Below are positions 27,461 through 35,720 of a stretch of DNA of 64,000 nt, piece after piece. The notes beneath the pieces are model-generated. The model made no database searches and had not been told where the DNA came from. It saw only the letters and a list, made by a program, of their open reading frames with translations. Origin of the DNA: Candidatus Desulfovibrio gallistercoris (GTDB lineage: Bacteria > Desulfobacterota > Desulfovibrionia > Desulfovibrionales > Desulfovibrionaceae); assembly GCA_019118745.1 (NCBI GenBank), contig DWYJ01000072.1, forward strand, positions 1-64,000. The letters run 5' to 3'. Positions within the stretch are counted from its first letter, which is position 1; each line of letters opens with the position of its first letter. A program made the translations under genes and the position numbers.

Positions 27461-27679
27461 ATGGATGTTTTTGATCAGGCCACGGAACTGGAACGACTGG
27501 ACAGGGAATCCGCCCTGCTGCGCGCCCGCTCCCAGATGGACCGTGGCGGCCCGGAATGGATAGACGGTGTCCCCTGCTGCCGGGAATGCGGTGAACCCAT
27601 CCCGGCCAAGCGCCTTGAGGCCCTGCCCGGCGTGGGGCTGTGCCTGAGCTGTCAGGAAGAGCGGGAATCCAGCCATTAG
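27461..27679 (+). CDS. DksA/TraR-type C4 zinc-finger protein
   Basis: A 72-residue protein with an N-terminal acidic helix and a C-terminal C4 zinc finger: CRECGEPIP then GVGLCLSCQEE. It resembles the short TraR/YbiI branch, which lacks the long coiled coil of DksA. Such proteins act in the RNA polymerase secondary channel or are of unknown function. AAGGAGA is ideally placed before the ATG. The TAG stop is overlapped by a family A repeat. Confidence 0.88.
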   Translation: MDVFDQATELERLDRESALLRARSQMDRGGPEWIDGVPCCRECGEPIPAKRLEALPGVGLCLSCQEERESSH

Positions 27680-27810
27680 GGCGTGTTGACATTATCCACT
27701 GCTTATGTGGAGGGAAGTGGGACCCTCCCGCGTGCGTGAGGTCCCCTTCCCCTCAAATCCTCATCCTTTCCTCAGTACGCCGTACCCGGCGCCGATACAG
27801 GGGGGAGGAG
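27678..27810 (+). repeat. Family A repeat, copy 5 (decayed)
   Basis: It begins AGGGCGTGTTGACATTATCC at the stop of the zinc-finger gene and keeps the palindromic core GGGAAGTGGGACCCTC / GAGGTCCCCTTCCCC. The right end is not recognisable. Confidence 0.6.
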
Positions 27811-27855
27811 GCCACTGCCCACTCAACAGCGATTGGGGAGATAAACGGGATCGCC

Positions 27856-27953
27856 TGAGGGCGTCGGCAACGGCACGGCATCCGGTCTGAACTGAGCGGG
27901 GAACCGCGGTCTCCGCGAAACGAGACGCCGTAGGTTGGAACGGCAAAGCGCTC
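27856..27953 (+). repeat. Family B repeat, partial copy
   Basis: It carries the family order GAACTGAGCGG, CCGCGG...CCGCGAAACGA, GCCGTAGG, GGAACGGCAAAGCGCTC, matching the right two thirds of the full units at 35373 and 46147. Confidence 0.55.
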
Positions 27954-27971
27954 TTGATCACAGAAAACAGC

Positions 27972-28008
27972 AAGAAGAGGAGGGCTGCCCTGGCGGCCCT
28001 TCTTTTTT
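27972..28008 (+). terminator. Hairpin with T run, no gene upstream
   Basis: GAGGGCTGCC and GGCGGCCCTTC form a stem followed by TTTTTT. No coding gene ends nearby on this strand, so a small RNA or read-through from the zinc-finger gene is possible. Confidence 0.6.
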
Positions 28009-28025
28009 ATGGCTGCCGCAGAGAA

Positions 28026-28168
28026 GAACGTTTTGCCATTAGAAAAGGCGTAACGCGAAGCGACGGCACAGCACCGTCCATGCCGAGGAGAGCGGAAAAA
28101 GCGCTCTCTTTCCTTGGAACGGCAGGCCGCATGCCTTGGGCCCCAAAGCGTTTCAAGCGGAAATGCTC
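28026..28168 (+). repeat. Family B repeat, full-length decayed copy (143 bp)
   Basis: It starts GAACGTTTTGCCATTAGAAAA and ends CGTTTCAAGCGGAAATGCTC, with the internal AGCGGAAAAAGCGCTCTCTTTCC hairpin region and the GGCCGCATGCC module between. Length and order match the copies at 35373 and 46147. Confidence 0.65.
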
Positions 28169-28231
28169 AAGACGCCCAGAGCGAGGAACAAAAAACATCC
28201 GTCCAGAGAGGGGCGATCGTGACGGACACGC

Positions 28232-28270
28232 AAAAGCGGCGGAGAGGTCATCTCTCCGCCGCTTTTTTTA
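28232..28270. terminator. Strong bidirectional-looking terminator
   Basis: AAAAGCGGCGGAGAG pairs with CTCTCCGCCGCTTTT around a short loop, with T runs on the plus strand and a shorter one on the minus strand. On the minus strand it lies about 165 bp past the lipoprotein gene at 28434. The 28271-28433 stretch shows no gene. Confidence 0.75.
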
Positions 28271-28433
28271 TCCTGCCGCCGTCCCCGCCCGTAAGGAGCG
28301 GCAAAGCGACGGGATAGGGTGCCGCCTGTATGAGGAGCGTCGCAGGGCAGGCCCTTACGGCTACCGGACGCCACAGGCTCTGCGCTTGAGAGCGCTTTGC
28401 CGTCTTGCCAAGACAAAACGCTTTAGCACTGCG

Positions 28434-28973
28434 CTAGAACTGCCACTTCTTGCCGTCGTAGCGGATAAGTTCGTTGAGGTTGCGGGTACGGATGCGTTCG
28501 CACTGATTGGTGGAAAGGGCTTCCTTGCGGGTGGCGGCGCGGCATTCGTACTCATATTCGCTGTAACGGATGAAGCCGACATACTGGCCCTTGCTGCCGG
28601 GGCGCATGTCCGTGGAAACGTTGCTCTGGTCCACTTCGATGTAGTTGGCAACATATTCCTTGCCGACCTTGCGCACGGAGCGGCTGGCCTTGGAGGGCAT
28701 GACCGTGCGAGCGGCGCGGCCCACCAGCTGCTCGCCGGTCACCTGGAGATCGGCGCGGATGCGCGCTTCACCCTTGAGATTGGAAGAAGCTTTCTTCTCA
28801 GGCTTGGCAGCGGGCTCCGGCTTGTCAGCCGCTGCGGGCTCGGCCTGGGGCGCTTCGCCGTTCTGATCCACTTCCATCACGGGATCGGCGGAACCGCTGT
28901 CGCCACCGAACAGGCCGCAACCGCTCAGGGCAAGGCAGAGAACAAGGGCAAGGGGGGGCAGAATGCTTTTCAT
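28434..28973 (-). CDS. Lipoprotein of unknown function
   Basis: A 179-residue lipoprotein. The signal peptide ends in LSGC (Cys19), followed by a Gly/Asp/Ala/Pro/Lys-rich linker to about residue 65 and a folded C-terminal part with no family I recognise (VGRAARTVMP, then GQYVGFIRYSEYEYECRAATRKEAL). Two Cys in the folded part may form a disulfide. It lies 74 bp downstream of the VWA-OmpA gene on the same strand, separated by a hairpin, so it may be a cotranscribed envelope partner. Confidence 0.8.
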   Translation of the reverse strand: MKSILPPLALVLCLALSGCGLFGGDSGSADPVMEVDQNGEAPQAEPAAADKPEPAAKPEKKASSNLKGEARIRADLQVTGEQLVGRAARTVMPSKASRSVRKVGKEYVANYIEVDQSNVSTDMRPGSKGQYVGFIRYSEYEYECRAATRKEALSTNQCERIRTRNLNELIRYDGKKWQF

Positions 28974-28990
28974 GGGTACTCCTGAATGGG

Positions 28991-29018
28991 AGGACCCGGC
29001 GAAACTCGCCGGGTCCTC
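28991..29018. terminator. Perfect hairpin between the VWA-OmpA and lipoprotein genes
   Basis: GAGGACCCGGCGA and TCGCCGGGTCCTC form a perfect 13-bp stem with a 3-nt loop. On the transcribed minus strand there is no T run, so it is more likely a processing or partial-termination signal that sets relative expression. Confidence 0.6.
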
Positions 29019-29047
29019 TGATTTACTGATGGGCTACGCGATCCGCT

Positions 29048-30043
29048 TTATTCGAACGAAAGTTCGGTGCGGCGGTTCATGTAGCGACCTTCTTCGGTCT
29101 TGTTGTCGTACTTGTAGGACTTGCCCTTGCCGATGGCGGTCATGCGGCTGGCGGGGATGCCCTGCTTGGCCAGATAGCTCTTCACGGAGTTGGCGCGGTT
29201 CTGGGAGAGCTTGGCGTTGTAGGCATCGGTGCCCTTGTAGTCGGTCCAGCCGGTCAGCACGACGCGCTTGTTGGGCGAGGACTTGATGAGCTCGGCGGCT
29301 TCATTGAGGATGCCCATGGCCTTGCTGTCGAGGGCGTAGGAGTCAAAGGCGAAGTTCACGCCACGCAGGACGATGACGGTTTCTTCCTGGCAGAAGACGG
29401 CCAGCACGAAGCGTTCCACAGCGGCGTCGCTGGTCACGAGGTCTTCGCCGCGCACCACCACGGTGGAGGGGTTCAGAGCGGCAAGGGCCTTGATGGTGGC
29501 TTCACCGTTGGGCGTATCAGCGAAGGAGATGATGTGCAGGGTCACGCCGCGCTGGCTGGCATACAGCTGGCGGGCGATTTCCACGAAGTCCACGCCGCGG
29601 TTGTTGTCGCCGTCGGTCACGAGGATGATGGCGCCGGGCTTCTTCATGGCGTTGAAGGCGGGGGTGTAGACCTGCAGGCCGTCACCCATGCTGGTCATAC
29701 GACCGAAGATGGTGAAGTCGGACTTCAGCTGGTTGATGCCGGCATCCATAGCGGAGCGGTTCCAGGGGCCCTGTTCGATGATGGCGCCGTTGGGGCTGAT
29801 GGTGTGGAGGCCACCGTAGTAATCCAGCGCCGGGATGGCGGCGTTCACGCGCTTGAGGGCGGTTTTGGCCGCTTCCATCTTGGGCTGCTTGAGATCCTTG
29901 TTGTTCATCATCATGGAACCGGAGTAGTCCACGACAAAGTCAAAGCTTTCGATCTTCTTGTTGCACACAGGGGCCGCCGCGGCGGCAACGGCATAGCTGA
30001 GCACAAGGGCCGCAGCCAGCACCAACAGACGAATGGACTTCAT
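29048..30043 (-). CDS. Secreted VWA-OmpA fusion protein
   Basis: 331 residues: a Sec signal ending AAAAA near residue 23, then a von Willebrand A domain with the MIDAS motif DYSGSM and the later ILVTDGDNN, and a C-terminal OmpA/Pal-type peptidoglycan-binding domain (about 215-331) with VNFAFDSYALD, LTGWTDYKGTDAYN and LSQNRANSVKSYL. It would sit in the periplasm bound to peptidoglycan, with the VWA domain free for protein partners. ATG 30043 is chosen because GGGAGG is 5 nt upstream. Confidence 0.88.
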   Translation of the reverse strand: MKSIRLLVLAAALVLSYAVAAAAAPVCNKKIESFDFVVDYSGSMMMNNKDLKQPKMEAAKTALKRVNAAIPALDYYGGLHTISPNGAIIEQGPWNRSAMDAGINQLKSDFTIFGRMTSMGDGLQVYTPAFNAMKKPGAIILVTDGDNNRGVDFVEIARQLYASQRGVTLHIISFADTPNGEATIKALAALNPSTVVVRGEDLVTSDAAVERFVLAVFCQEETVIVLRGVNFAFDSYALDSKAMGILNEAAELIKSSPNKRVVLTGWTDYKGTDAYNAKLSQNRANSVKSYLAKQGIPASRMTAIGKGKSYKYDNKTEEGRYMNRRTELSFE

Positions 30044-30131
30044 AAAGCCTCCCATAGGTTTTCTCCTGAACTCAGGAAATTTTGCCCGCCATACCGCCCT
30101 CCCGCACACCGTTAGGGGAATGGCTTTCTTT

Positions 30132-30160
30132 GCTATACACTTTCTAGAAAGGATTCGCAA
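30132..30160 (-). promoter_or_regulatory. Candidate promoter of the VWA-OmpA gene
   Basis: On the minus strand TTGCGA (30155-30160) and TATAGC (30132-30137) are 17 bp apart in the divergent region, with a predicted leader of about 80 nt. Confidence 0.5.
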
Positions 30161-30252
30161 GCGAATATCGATTGATGTTGAACGCCGGAGAGGGCATCTG
30201 GACAAGTCCCTCCGGGCTGGATACTACTGGACGCATAACAGAGGGTACAGCA

Positions 30253-31101
30253 ATGGGCGCATTGTCATTCACCAAGTGGAGTCCCAGCGGCAACACCACG
30301 CTGCTTTTCCCGGCGGACGCCGTTCCCGGCGCGCAGCAGGCGGCCACGGCCGCGCAGGCCCTGACGCCCCATCTGCTGGGCGGGGAGCAGGCCGGTTTCT
30401 GCCGGCTGCGGGAGCGTCGGCTGCGCATGGCCGGAGGGGAGTTCTGCATCAACGCCACGCGAGCCTTCGGGGCGTTGCTGGCGCTGGAGGAGGCGCGGGC
30501 CGCCCGGCAGGAGGGCGTTCGTCATGACGCGCCGCAGGAATACGCCTTTTCCGTGCAGGTCTCCGGCTGGCAGGGGCCGGTCGGGGTCCGGGTGCGGGGC
30601 GGTCTGCCGGAGTGGCATGTGGCGGCGGATCTGGAGCTGCCCGCCTGCCCGGTGCAGCAGCCTGCGCCCGGCGTGACGCTCGTGCGCCTGCCCGGCATCG
30701 CCCACCTTTTGCTCGATGAGCGCCATGTCTTCCCGGAAGACTTCCTGGCGGCGTCGGCGCTTTTGCGGCGCGAGTACGAGCTTGCGGCGCTGCCCGCTTC
30801 GGGCGTCGTCTGGTGGCGTCAGGTGCAGCACCAGCTGGAGATGTTTCCGGTGGTGCATGTGCGGGACGCGGGCACCACGTGCCTGGAGAACGCCTGCGGT
30901 TCCGGGGCGCTGGCCCTGGGGCTGCGGCTGTGTCCGGCAGGGGCGCGGCGGGTCTTCACCATCCTCCAGCCGGGCGGCGAGCCGCTGACGGTGACGGTGG
31001 ACAGGCAGGACGGCGCCATGCAGGCGACGGTGGAGGGGCCGGTGCGGCTGGTGGCCGAGGGCAGGCTCTGGCTGCCGGAGGGCACGGCGGGCGGCGTTTA
31101 G
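30253..31101 (+). CDS. CntK-like amino-acid racemase (DapF fold)
   Basis: A 282-residue two-lobed cofactor-independent epimerase. Motifs match histidine racemase CntK of staphylopine synthesis better than classic DapF: FTKWSPSGNTTLLF for the first Gly-Asn motif, RMAGGEFCINATRAF with Cys65 and CLENACGSGALALG with Cys215, the two catalytic cysteines, and FTILQPGGEPLTV. The predicted reaction is racemisation of an amino acid, possibly histidine. No nicotianamine-synthase-like or opine-dehydrogenase gene is adjacent, so the pathway is unknown. GAGGG lies about 9 nt before ATG 30253. It is convergent with the carbonic anhydrase gene, overlapping it by four bases. Confidence 0.78.
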   Translation: MGALSFTKWSPSGNTTLLFPADAVPGAQQAATAAQALTPHLLGGEQAGFCRLRERRLRMAGGEFCINATRAFGALLALEEARAARQEGVRHDAPQEYAFSVQVSGWQGPVGVRVRGGLPEWHVAADLELPACPVQQPAPGVTLVRLPGIAHLLLDERHVFPEDFLAASALLRREYELAALPASGVVWWRQVQHQLEMFPVVHVRDAGTTCLENACGSGALALGLRLCPAGARRVFTILQPGGEPLTVTVDRQDGAMQATVEGPVRLVAEGRLWLPEGTAGGV

Positions 31102-31790
31102 CCGCCTTCCACCAGACGGCGCAGATGCGGGCCGAGGCCGGAAAGGTCTCGGTGCAGTCCGTGTTCGTGCAGGGATTCGAAGCGCTCCACATCCGGGAAG
31201 TAGGCCAGGAGGTCACCGACCTCCATGTCAAAATACCAGGCGTGCAGGGAGAGCCTGTGCTCGGCGACCCGCCGTTGTATCCAGGGGTAGGAGAGCAGGT
31301 TCTCCACGGAGAGCAGCACGGAAGCCTCTTCGCAGTTCCTGCGGTTGGCGGCGGGGTCTTCTCCTGCGGCCTCGTTCATCCTGTCCAGCGCGGGGCGGGC
31401 GATGGAGACCCAGTGGGCCACGTGGCTGTCGGGCGGAGTGGTCTCGGGGTGCATGAGCGCGTGGATGCCGCCGCAACAGGAGTGCCCCAGCACGATGACG
31501 TGCTCCACCTTGAGGTGGCGTACGCCGTATTCCAGCACGGCGAGCACCGCGTCGCCGCGCCCGGCCTCAGCGGCATGCGGCACCAGATTGGCCACGTTGC
31601 GCACCACGAAGATGTCGCCGGGATCGCAGCCCATGAGCAGGGCCGGGTCCGCCCGTGAGTCGCTGCAGGCGATGACCAGCGCCTTGGGGTGCTGGCCATC
31701 GCGCAGGGCAGCGTAGTAATCTACCTCAGCATCATAATAATAGCGGCGGAAGTTCTTGAATCCGTCGATGAACTTGTGGAAGTCCTGCAT
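31098..31790 (-). CDS. Beta-class carbonic anhydrase
   Basis: A 230-residue zinc enzyme that interconverts CO2 and bicarbonate. The zinc ligands are Cys42 in ACSDSRADP and the His-x2-Cys of GHSCCGG; the Asp44-Arg46 dyad is intact. It resembles the CynT/Can branch. It starts 9 bp after the chemoreceptor stop on the same strand, so the two may be cotranscribed. Its 3' end overlaps the converging racemase gene by four bases. Confidence 0.94.
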   Translation of the reverse strand: MQDFHKFIDGFKNFRRYYYDAEVDYYAALRDGQHPKALVIACSDSRADPALLMGCDPGDIFVVRNVANLVPHAAEAGRGDAVLAVLEYGVRHLKVEHVIVLGHSCCGGIHALMHPETTPPDSHVAHWVSIARPALDRMNEAAGEDPAANRRNCEEASVLLSVENLLSYPWIQRRVAEHRLSLHAWYFDMEVGDLLAYFPDVERFESLHEHGLHRDLSGLGPHLRRLVEGG

Positions 31791-31799
31791 GATGCGCGG

Positions 31800-33551
31800 C
31801 TATCGCTTGAGGCGGTCGATGAGTTCCTTGAGGGAGGCGGCCATGCCCACCAGCGCCCGGACCTGTTCGCCCGCCGTTTGCATGGCGGCAAAGTTCTTGT
31901 CCGCGATGTCGCGGACCTGACGCATGCCGTCGGAGACCGTGACCACGATGCCGTGCTGCTGCTGGGCCGCTGCCGATATCTGGGAGGCGTTGCCTTCGTT
32001 GTGGCCGGCGGCCTCCACGATCTCCTGCAGGGCGGTGCCTGAACGGCGCGCGAGGTCGTCCGCTTCTTCCACGGCCGAGCGGGCGTCCTGCATGAAGCTC
32101 ACGCAGGAGTGGATGGCGGACTGGATCTCGCCGATCTTGCCGCCCACCGAGGACGTGGCGACGACGGTCTTTTCCGCCAGCTTGCGCACTTCATCCGCCA
32201 CCACGGCAAAGCCCCGTCCGGCCTCGCCGGCGCGGGCCGCCTCGATGGCCGCATTGAGCGCAAGCAGGTTGGTCTGGTCGGCGATGTCCACGATGACGCT
32301 CATGATGTCGCCGATGCTGCCGGCGGTCTCGTCCAGCTGGCGGAGGTCCTTGTGCTGCTTCTCGGCCATGACCAGCAGGCGGTTCATGGATTCCTCGCAG
32401 CCGCGCACCACATCCATGCCTCTGGTGGCGCTCTGGCGCGATTTGCCGGCATCCTCGGCGGTCAGAGCGGCATTCTGGACGATGTTGCCGGCCGCGGCGG
32501 CCAGCTGTTCCACATTGTCCATATTGCATTTCATCTGACGGTTCTGATCCACGCTGCCGGTATTGACGGCCTCGACCTGTTCGGCCAGGCTCTGCGTGCT
32601 CCTGGCCAGATCCGCCGCGATATCGTCGGCCTTGGCCGCTATGGCGGTCATCTCCTTGAGCAGGCCGCTGATGCGCGCTTCCTTGTCCTCGGCGGCGCGC
32701 AGGGCCTGTTCGGCGCGGTCCGCATGGGCAAGCGCCTCACGCGAGGTCTTTTCGTTTTCGGCCAGCTTCTGCTTGAGGCTGTCCAGCAGCGACCCCAGGG
32801 CCTGCGAGAGCTGCCCAGCTTCATCCTTGCGCGGCAGGCGCAGATCAACATCGAGGTTGCCGTTCACCACTTCGCGCGAGCGTGCGATGAGCTGACCCAG
32901 CGGACGGCTGATGGAGCGGGCGAAAAGGACGCTCGCCACAGCCAGCACCAGCATGGCGATGCATTGCATCACCACGAAGAGCCACTGGGTGGAGTGCCCG
33001 ACATCCAGGTACTTCTGCGCATCCTGTCGCGACGCCTCGAGCACGAGATTGCGTATGATCTCGAGATGGGCCAGGACTTCCGACGACGCCCGTTCGGTGA
33101 CGTCGAGGAAGGAGGCCTCGGCTTCCTTCAGCTTGCCGGCGCGGACAAGTTCCTGGATGTGTATGGCGCTCTCGTGCAGGGCGAGATGCGGTTTCTCCAG
33201 ATCCTGAAAGTGCTGCACCGTCCCGGGGAGCAGCCTTTCCAGCTTTTTTCGTTCATCGGAATAGAACCACTGGCCGAAGGCACATTTGCGGCCGTCCGTC
33301 TGGATGGACGACATGTCGGCCTTGGGGCCGTCCAGCACGAGTTTCTGCAGGCGCTCCGTCCATTTGAGGTGATCGACTTCGCGCAGCGTCAGGGTCAGTG
33401 CGTATTTTTGCTTATCGATGGCCGCATCGGCCAGATGCATGATGCTCTCGGAAGAATACCAGGCTATGGCCGAAAACAGCAACATGGCGGCCAGCGAGCC
33501 GGTAAATCCCAGCGCCAGCTTCTTGTTGATGGAAAGATTTGCCCAGAGCAT
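31800..33551 (-). CDS. Methyl-accepting chemoreceptor with periplasmic CZB-like domain
   Basis: 583 residues with transmembrane helices at about 12-32 and 190-210. The periplasmic part resembles the chemoreceptor zinc-binding (CZB) domain, with ligands His61 (DHLKW), Cys90 (CAFGQWF), His122 and His126 (PHLALHES). A HAMP domain and the signalling hairpin follow, with tip [25 protein letters not shown] domains usually sense zinc or oxidants such as hypochlorous acid and are more often cytoplasmic. The gene diverges from the triheme peroxidase. The C-terminus lacks a CheR-binding pentapeptide. Confidence 0.93.
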   Translation of the reverse strand: MLWANLSINKKLALGFTGSLAAMLLFSAIAWYSSESIMHLADAAIDKQKYALTLTLREVDHLKWTERLQKLVLDGPKADMSSIQTDGRKCAFGQWFYSDERKKLERLLPGTVQHFQDLEKPHLALHESAIHIQELVRAGKLKEAEASFLDVTERASSEVLAHLEIIRNLVLEASRQDAQKYLDVGHSTQWLFVVMQCIAMLVLAVASVLFARSISRPLGQLIARSREVVNGNLDVDLRLPRKDEAGQLSQALGSLLDSLKQKLAENEKTSREALAHADRAEQALRAAEDKEARISGLLKEMTAIAAKADDIAADLARSTQSLAEQVEAVNTGSVDQNRQMKCNMDNVEQLAAAAGNIVQNAALTAEDAGKSRQSATRGMDVVRGCEESMNRLLVMAEKQHKDLRQLDETAGSIGDIMSVIVDIADQTNLLALNAAIEAARAGEAGRGFAVVADEVRKLAEKTVVATSSVGGKIGEIQSAIHSCVSFMQDARSAVEEADDLARRSGTALQEIVEAAGHNEGNASQISAAAQQQHGIVVTVSDGMRQVRDIADKNFAAMQTAGEQVRALVGMAASLKELIDRLKR

Positions 33552-33821
33552 CCGTTCCTCCCCTTGTCTGGTTCGTTATTTTCTCTACTCCAAAACATGT
33601 CAGTGAGGCAAGTGGGGGGGCGGCAGGGCCGGGAAAGTTGTTTTTTTGTTCACAAATTACTTGCTAATGATATGCTTTATTATTAAAAGAGCATGGCCGA
33701 GGGCGGCAGGCCCTTGCGAAGCAAATAACCGTTCGCGTTCTGCCGGCAAAAAGGCTTTGTCCGGCAAACGGTAGCGGGCCGGCGGGGGGACGCGCCCGCA
33801 TGCCCAGAAATGGAGGTTGGG

Positions 33822-35207
33822 ATGAAGGATTGGAAGCGCATGTTCCTGTGCTCCGTGACGGCAGCCGCGGCGTTGAGTGCCGTGGTTGCGCAGCAGGCGT
33901 CCGCAGCGGACATCAAACCCCCCATGGCCAAGTTCAGCATGGTCTCTGACGTGGTTATGGAAAAATGCATGGCCTGCCACAGCCGGAACTACGATCTGCC
34001 ATTTTACGCCAAGATCCCCGGTATCCGCAAGATTATCGAGCAGGATTACCGCGACGGTCTGCGGGCCATGGATCTGAATGCCGAGCTTGTGGAAACTGAC
34101 GCCGACAAGCCGGTGGGTGAGACGACCCTGGCGAAAATGGAATGGGTTATCAACAACAACACCATGCCGCCGGCCAAGTTCACCGTTGTGCACTGGAGCA
34201 GCCGCCTGTCCGAAGAGGAAAAGAAGCTGATCCGCGACTGGGTGCGCACCACCCGCGCCGAGTTCTACGCCACCGGCACGGCCGCCCCGCGGCACGCCAA
34301 TGAGCCCGTGCAGCCCATCCCGCAGTCCCTGCCCGTCAACGCCGCCAAGGTGGCGCTGGGCGAGAAGCTGTTCAACGACAAGCGCCTTTCGGCCGACGAC
34401 ACGCTGGCCTGTTCCGGCTGCCACGTCTATGACAAGGCCGGTACGGACAATTCCCGCTTCTCCGAAGGCATCCGCAAGCAGTTCGGCGACATCAACGCCC
34501 CGACCGTGTTCAATGCCGCCTTCAACCGCTGGCAGTTCTGGGACGGCCGCGCTGCCGATCTGCAGGAGCAGGCCGGCGGCCCGCCGATGAACCCCATCGA
34601 GATGGGCTCCAAGAACTGGGAAGAGATCATCGCCAAGCTGGAAAAGGACGAGGCTCTCAGCGCCGAATTCCGCGCCGTCTATGCTGACGGCTGGAGCGGC
34701 AAGAACATCACCGACGCCATCGCCGAATATGAAAAGACCCTGCTGACGCCCAACAGCCGCTTCGACAAGTGGCTCATGGGCGACGAAAGCGCCCTGAGCA
34801 AGGACGAGGTGAAGGGTTACGAGCTCTTCAAGCTCTATCGCTGCGCGAGCTGCCACGTGGGCAAGGGCCTGGGCGGTCAGTCCTTCGAATACATGGACCT
34901 GAAGGCGGACTACTTCGCCGACCGCGGCAATCCGCTGGGTTCGGACAAGGGCCGCATCGGCGCCACCAACAAGGAAGAGGACCTGCACCGTTTCAAGGTG
35001 CCCAACCTCCGCAACGTGGAGCTGACGCATCCCTATATGCATGACGGCACGGTGACGACGCTTGACGAGAGCGTGGCCGTCATGGGCAAGTACCTCTCCG
35101 GCATCCCGGTCTCCGACGCCGACCGGAAGCTCATCGTGGCCTTCCTGCGGACGCTGACCGGCGAATACCAGGGCAAGCCGCTCACCGGCAAGCCTGTGGA
35201 ACGCTAG
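33822..35207 (+). CDS. Triheme cytochrome c peroxidase (YhjA-like)
   Basis: A 461-residue periplasmic or membrane-anchored peroxidase that reduces hydrogen peroxide. The N-terminal signal or anchor (about 6-28) is followed by three haem sites: CMACH (49-53) in an extra N-terminal domain, CSGCH (197-201) and CASCH (341-345) in the classic MauG/CcpA core. The extra haem domain and length match E. coli YhjA, a quinol peroxidase. ATG 33822 is chosen because GGAGGT is 4 nt upstream; an ATG at 33810 lies within that site. An AT-rich region (33640-33692) precedes it. A perfect terminator follows. Confidence 0.92.
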   Translation: MKDWKRMFLCSVTAAAALSAVVAQQASAADIKPPMAKFSMVSDVVMEKCMACHSRNYDLPFYAKIPGIRKIIEQDYRDGLRAMDLNAELVETDADKPVGETTLAKMEWVINNNTMPPAKFTVVHWSSRLSEEEKKLIRDWVRTTRAEFYATGTAAPRHANEPVQPIPQSLPVNAAKVALGEKLFNDKRLSADDTLACSGCHVYDKAGTDNSRFSEGIRKQFGDINAPTVFNAAFNRWQFWDGRAADLQEQAGGPPMNPIEMGSKNWEEIIAKLEKDEALSAEFRAVYADGWSGKNITDAIAEYEKTLLTPNSRFDKWLMGDESALSKDEVKGYELFKLYRCASCHVGKGLGGQSFEYMDLKADYFADRGNPLGSDKGRIGATNKEEDLHRFKVPNLRNVELTHPYMHDGTVTTLDESVAVMGKYLSGIPVSDADRKLIVAFLRTLTGEYQGKPLTGKPVER

Positions 35208-35236
35208 TCCGGCGATCGTACAGGACACACCATTTG

Positions 35237-35269
35237 ACGGGAGGGGCGGCTGCCCCTCCCGTTTTTTTT
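35237..35269 (+). terminator. Rho-independent terminator after the peroxidase gene
   Basis: ACGGGAGGGGC-GGCT-GCCCCTCCCGT is followed by eight Ts, 30 bp past the stop. Confidence 0.93.
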
Positions 35270-35276
35270 GAGCATC

Positions 35277-35516
35277 ACATGATACGCCCTGTCGTTTCAT
35301 GGAAAAAAGCGGTCTTTCCGCGCCCGCCGGACCGGGGCGCAGGGCTGCCGCCCCGCATTTTGCCGTCTTCAAGAGCATTTTCCGCTTGAAACGTTTTGCG
35401 TTCAAACCATACGGCTTGTCGTTTCGCGGAAAAAAACGCGGTTTTTCCGCTCGCTTTCGGTCGGGCGGCGCTGTGCCGCCGCCTCGCATTTTACCATTTT
35501 CAAAGGCAAAATGCTC
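35277..35516. repeat. Family B repeats: one full unit preceded by a partial unit
   Basis: A full 144-bp unit (35373-35516) starts GAGCATTTTCCGCTTGAAACG and ends GGCAAAATGCTC, with internal hairpins around GCGGAAAAAAACGCGGTTTTTCCGC-type and GGCGGCGCTGTGCCGCCGCC motifs. A partial unit (35277-35372) with TCATGGAAAAAAGCGG and CCGCCCCGCATTTTGCCG sits in tandem before it. The orientation is inverted relative to the copy at 46147. The rest of 35517-35662 shows no gene. Confidence 0.75.
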
Positions 35517-35662
35517 AAGGGCAAAACCTTCCAGAGGGGCGCGCCGAGCCTGCGTCTGCCGCGTGGCCGCGGGAGCAGGGAGGCGCAGCCTCCTGCGGGC
35601 GGGGCGTATGGCGGCCGGGAGCCGTGTCTGCTTCCGGCCTTTGCGCCGTCCGGCGAAGCATA

Positions 35663-35701
35663 AAAAAAGCCTCTCCCGCAGGCTGGCGGGAGAGGCGATC
35701 G
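35663..35701 (-). terminator. Rho-independent terminator after cheV
   Basis: On the minus strand GCCTCTCCCGCC and GGCGGGAGAGGC-type arms (CTCTCCCGCCAGCCTGCGGGAGAG) are followed by a run of seven Ts, about 20 bp past the cheV stop. Confidence 0.85.
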
Positions 35702-35720
35702 CTTCGCAGATGGCGGCAGG

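Noticed and set aside
27461..27679. DksA-like gene read as a prophage remnant
   Set aside because: TraR-type zinc fingers occur in phages, but no other phage gene or integration signature is nearby, and the gene has a good ribosome site and an intact finger.
33810..33821. Upstream ATG of the triheme peroxidase as start
   Set aside because: The codons from 33810 to 33821 include the GGAGGT ribosome site itself, which serves the ATG at 33822.
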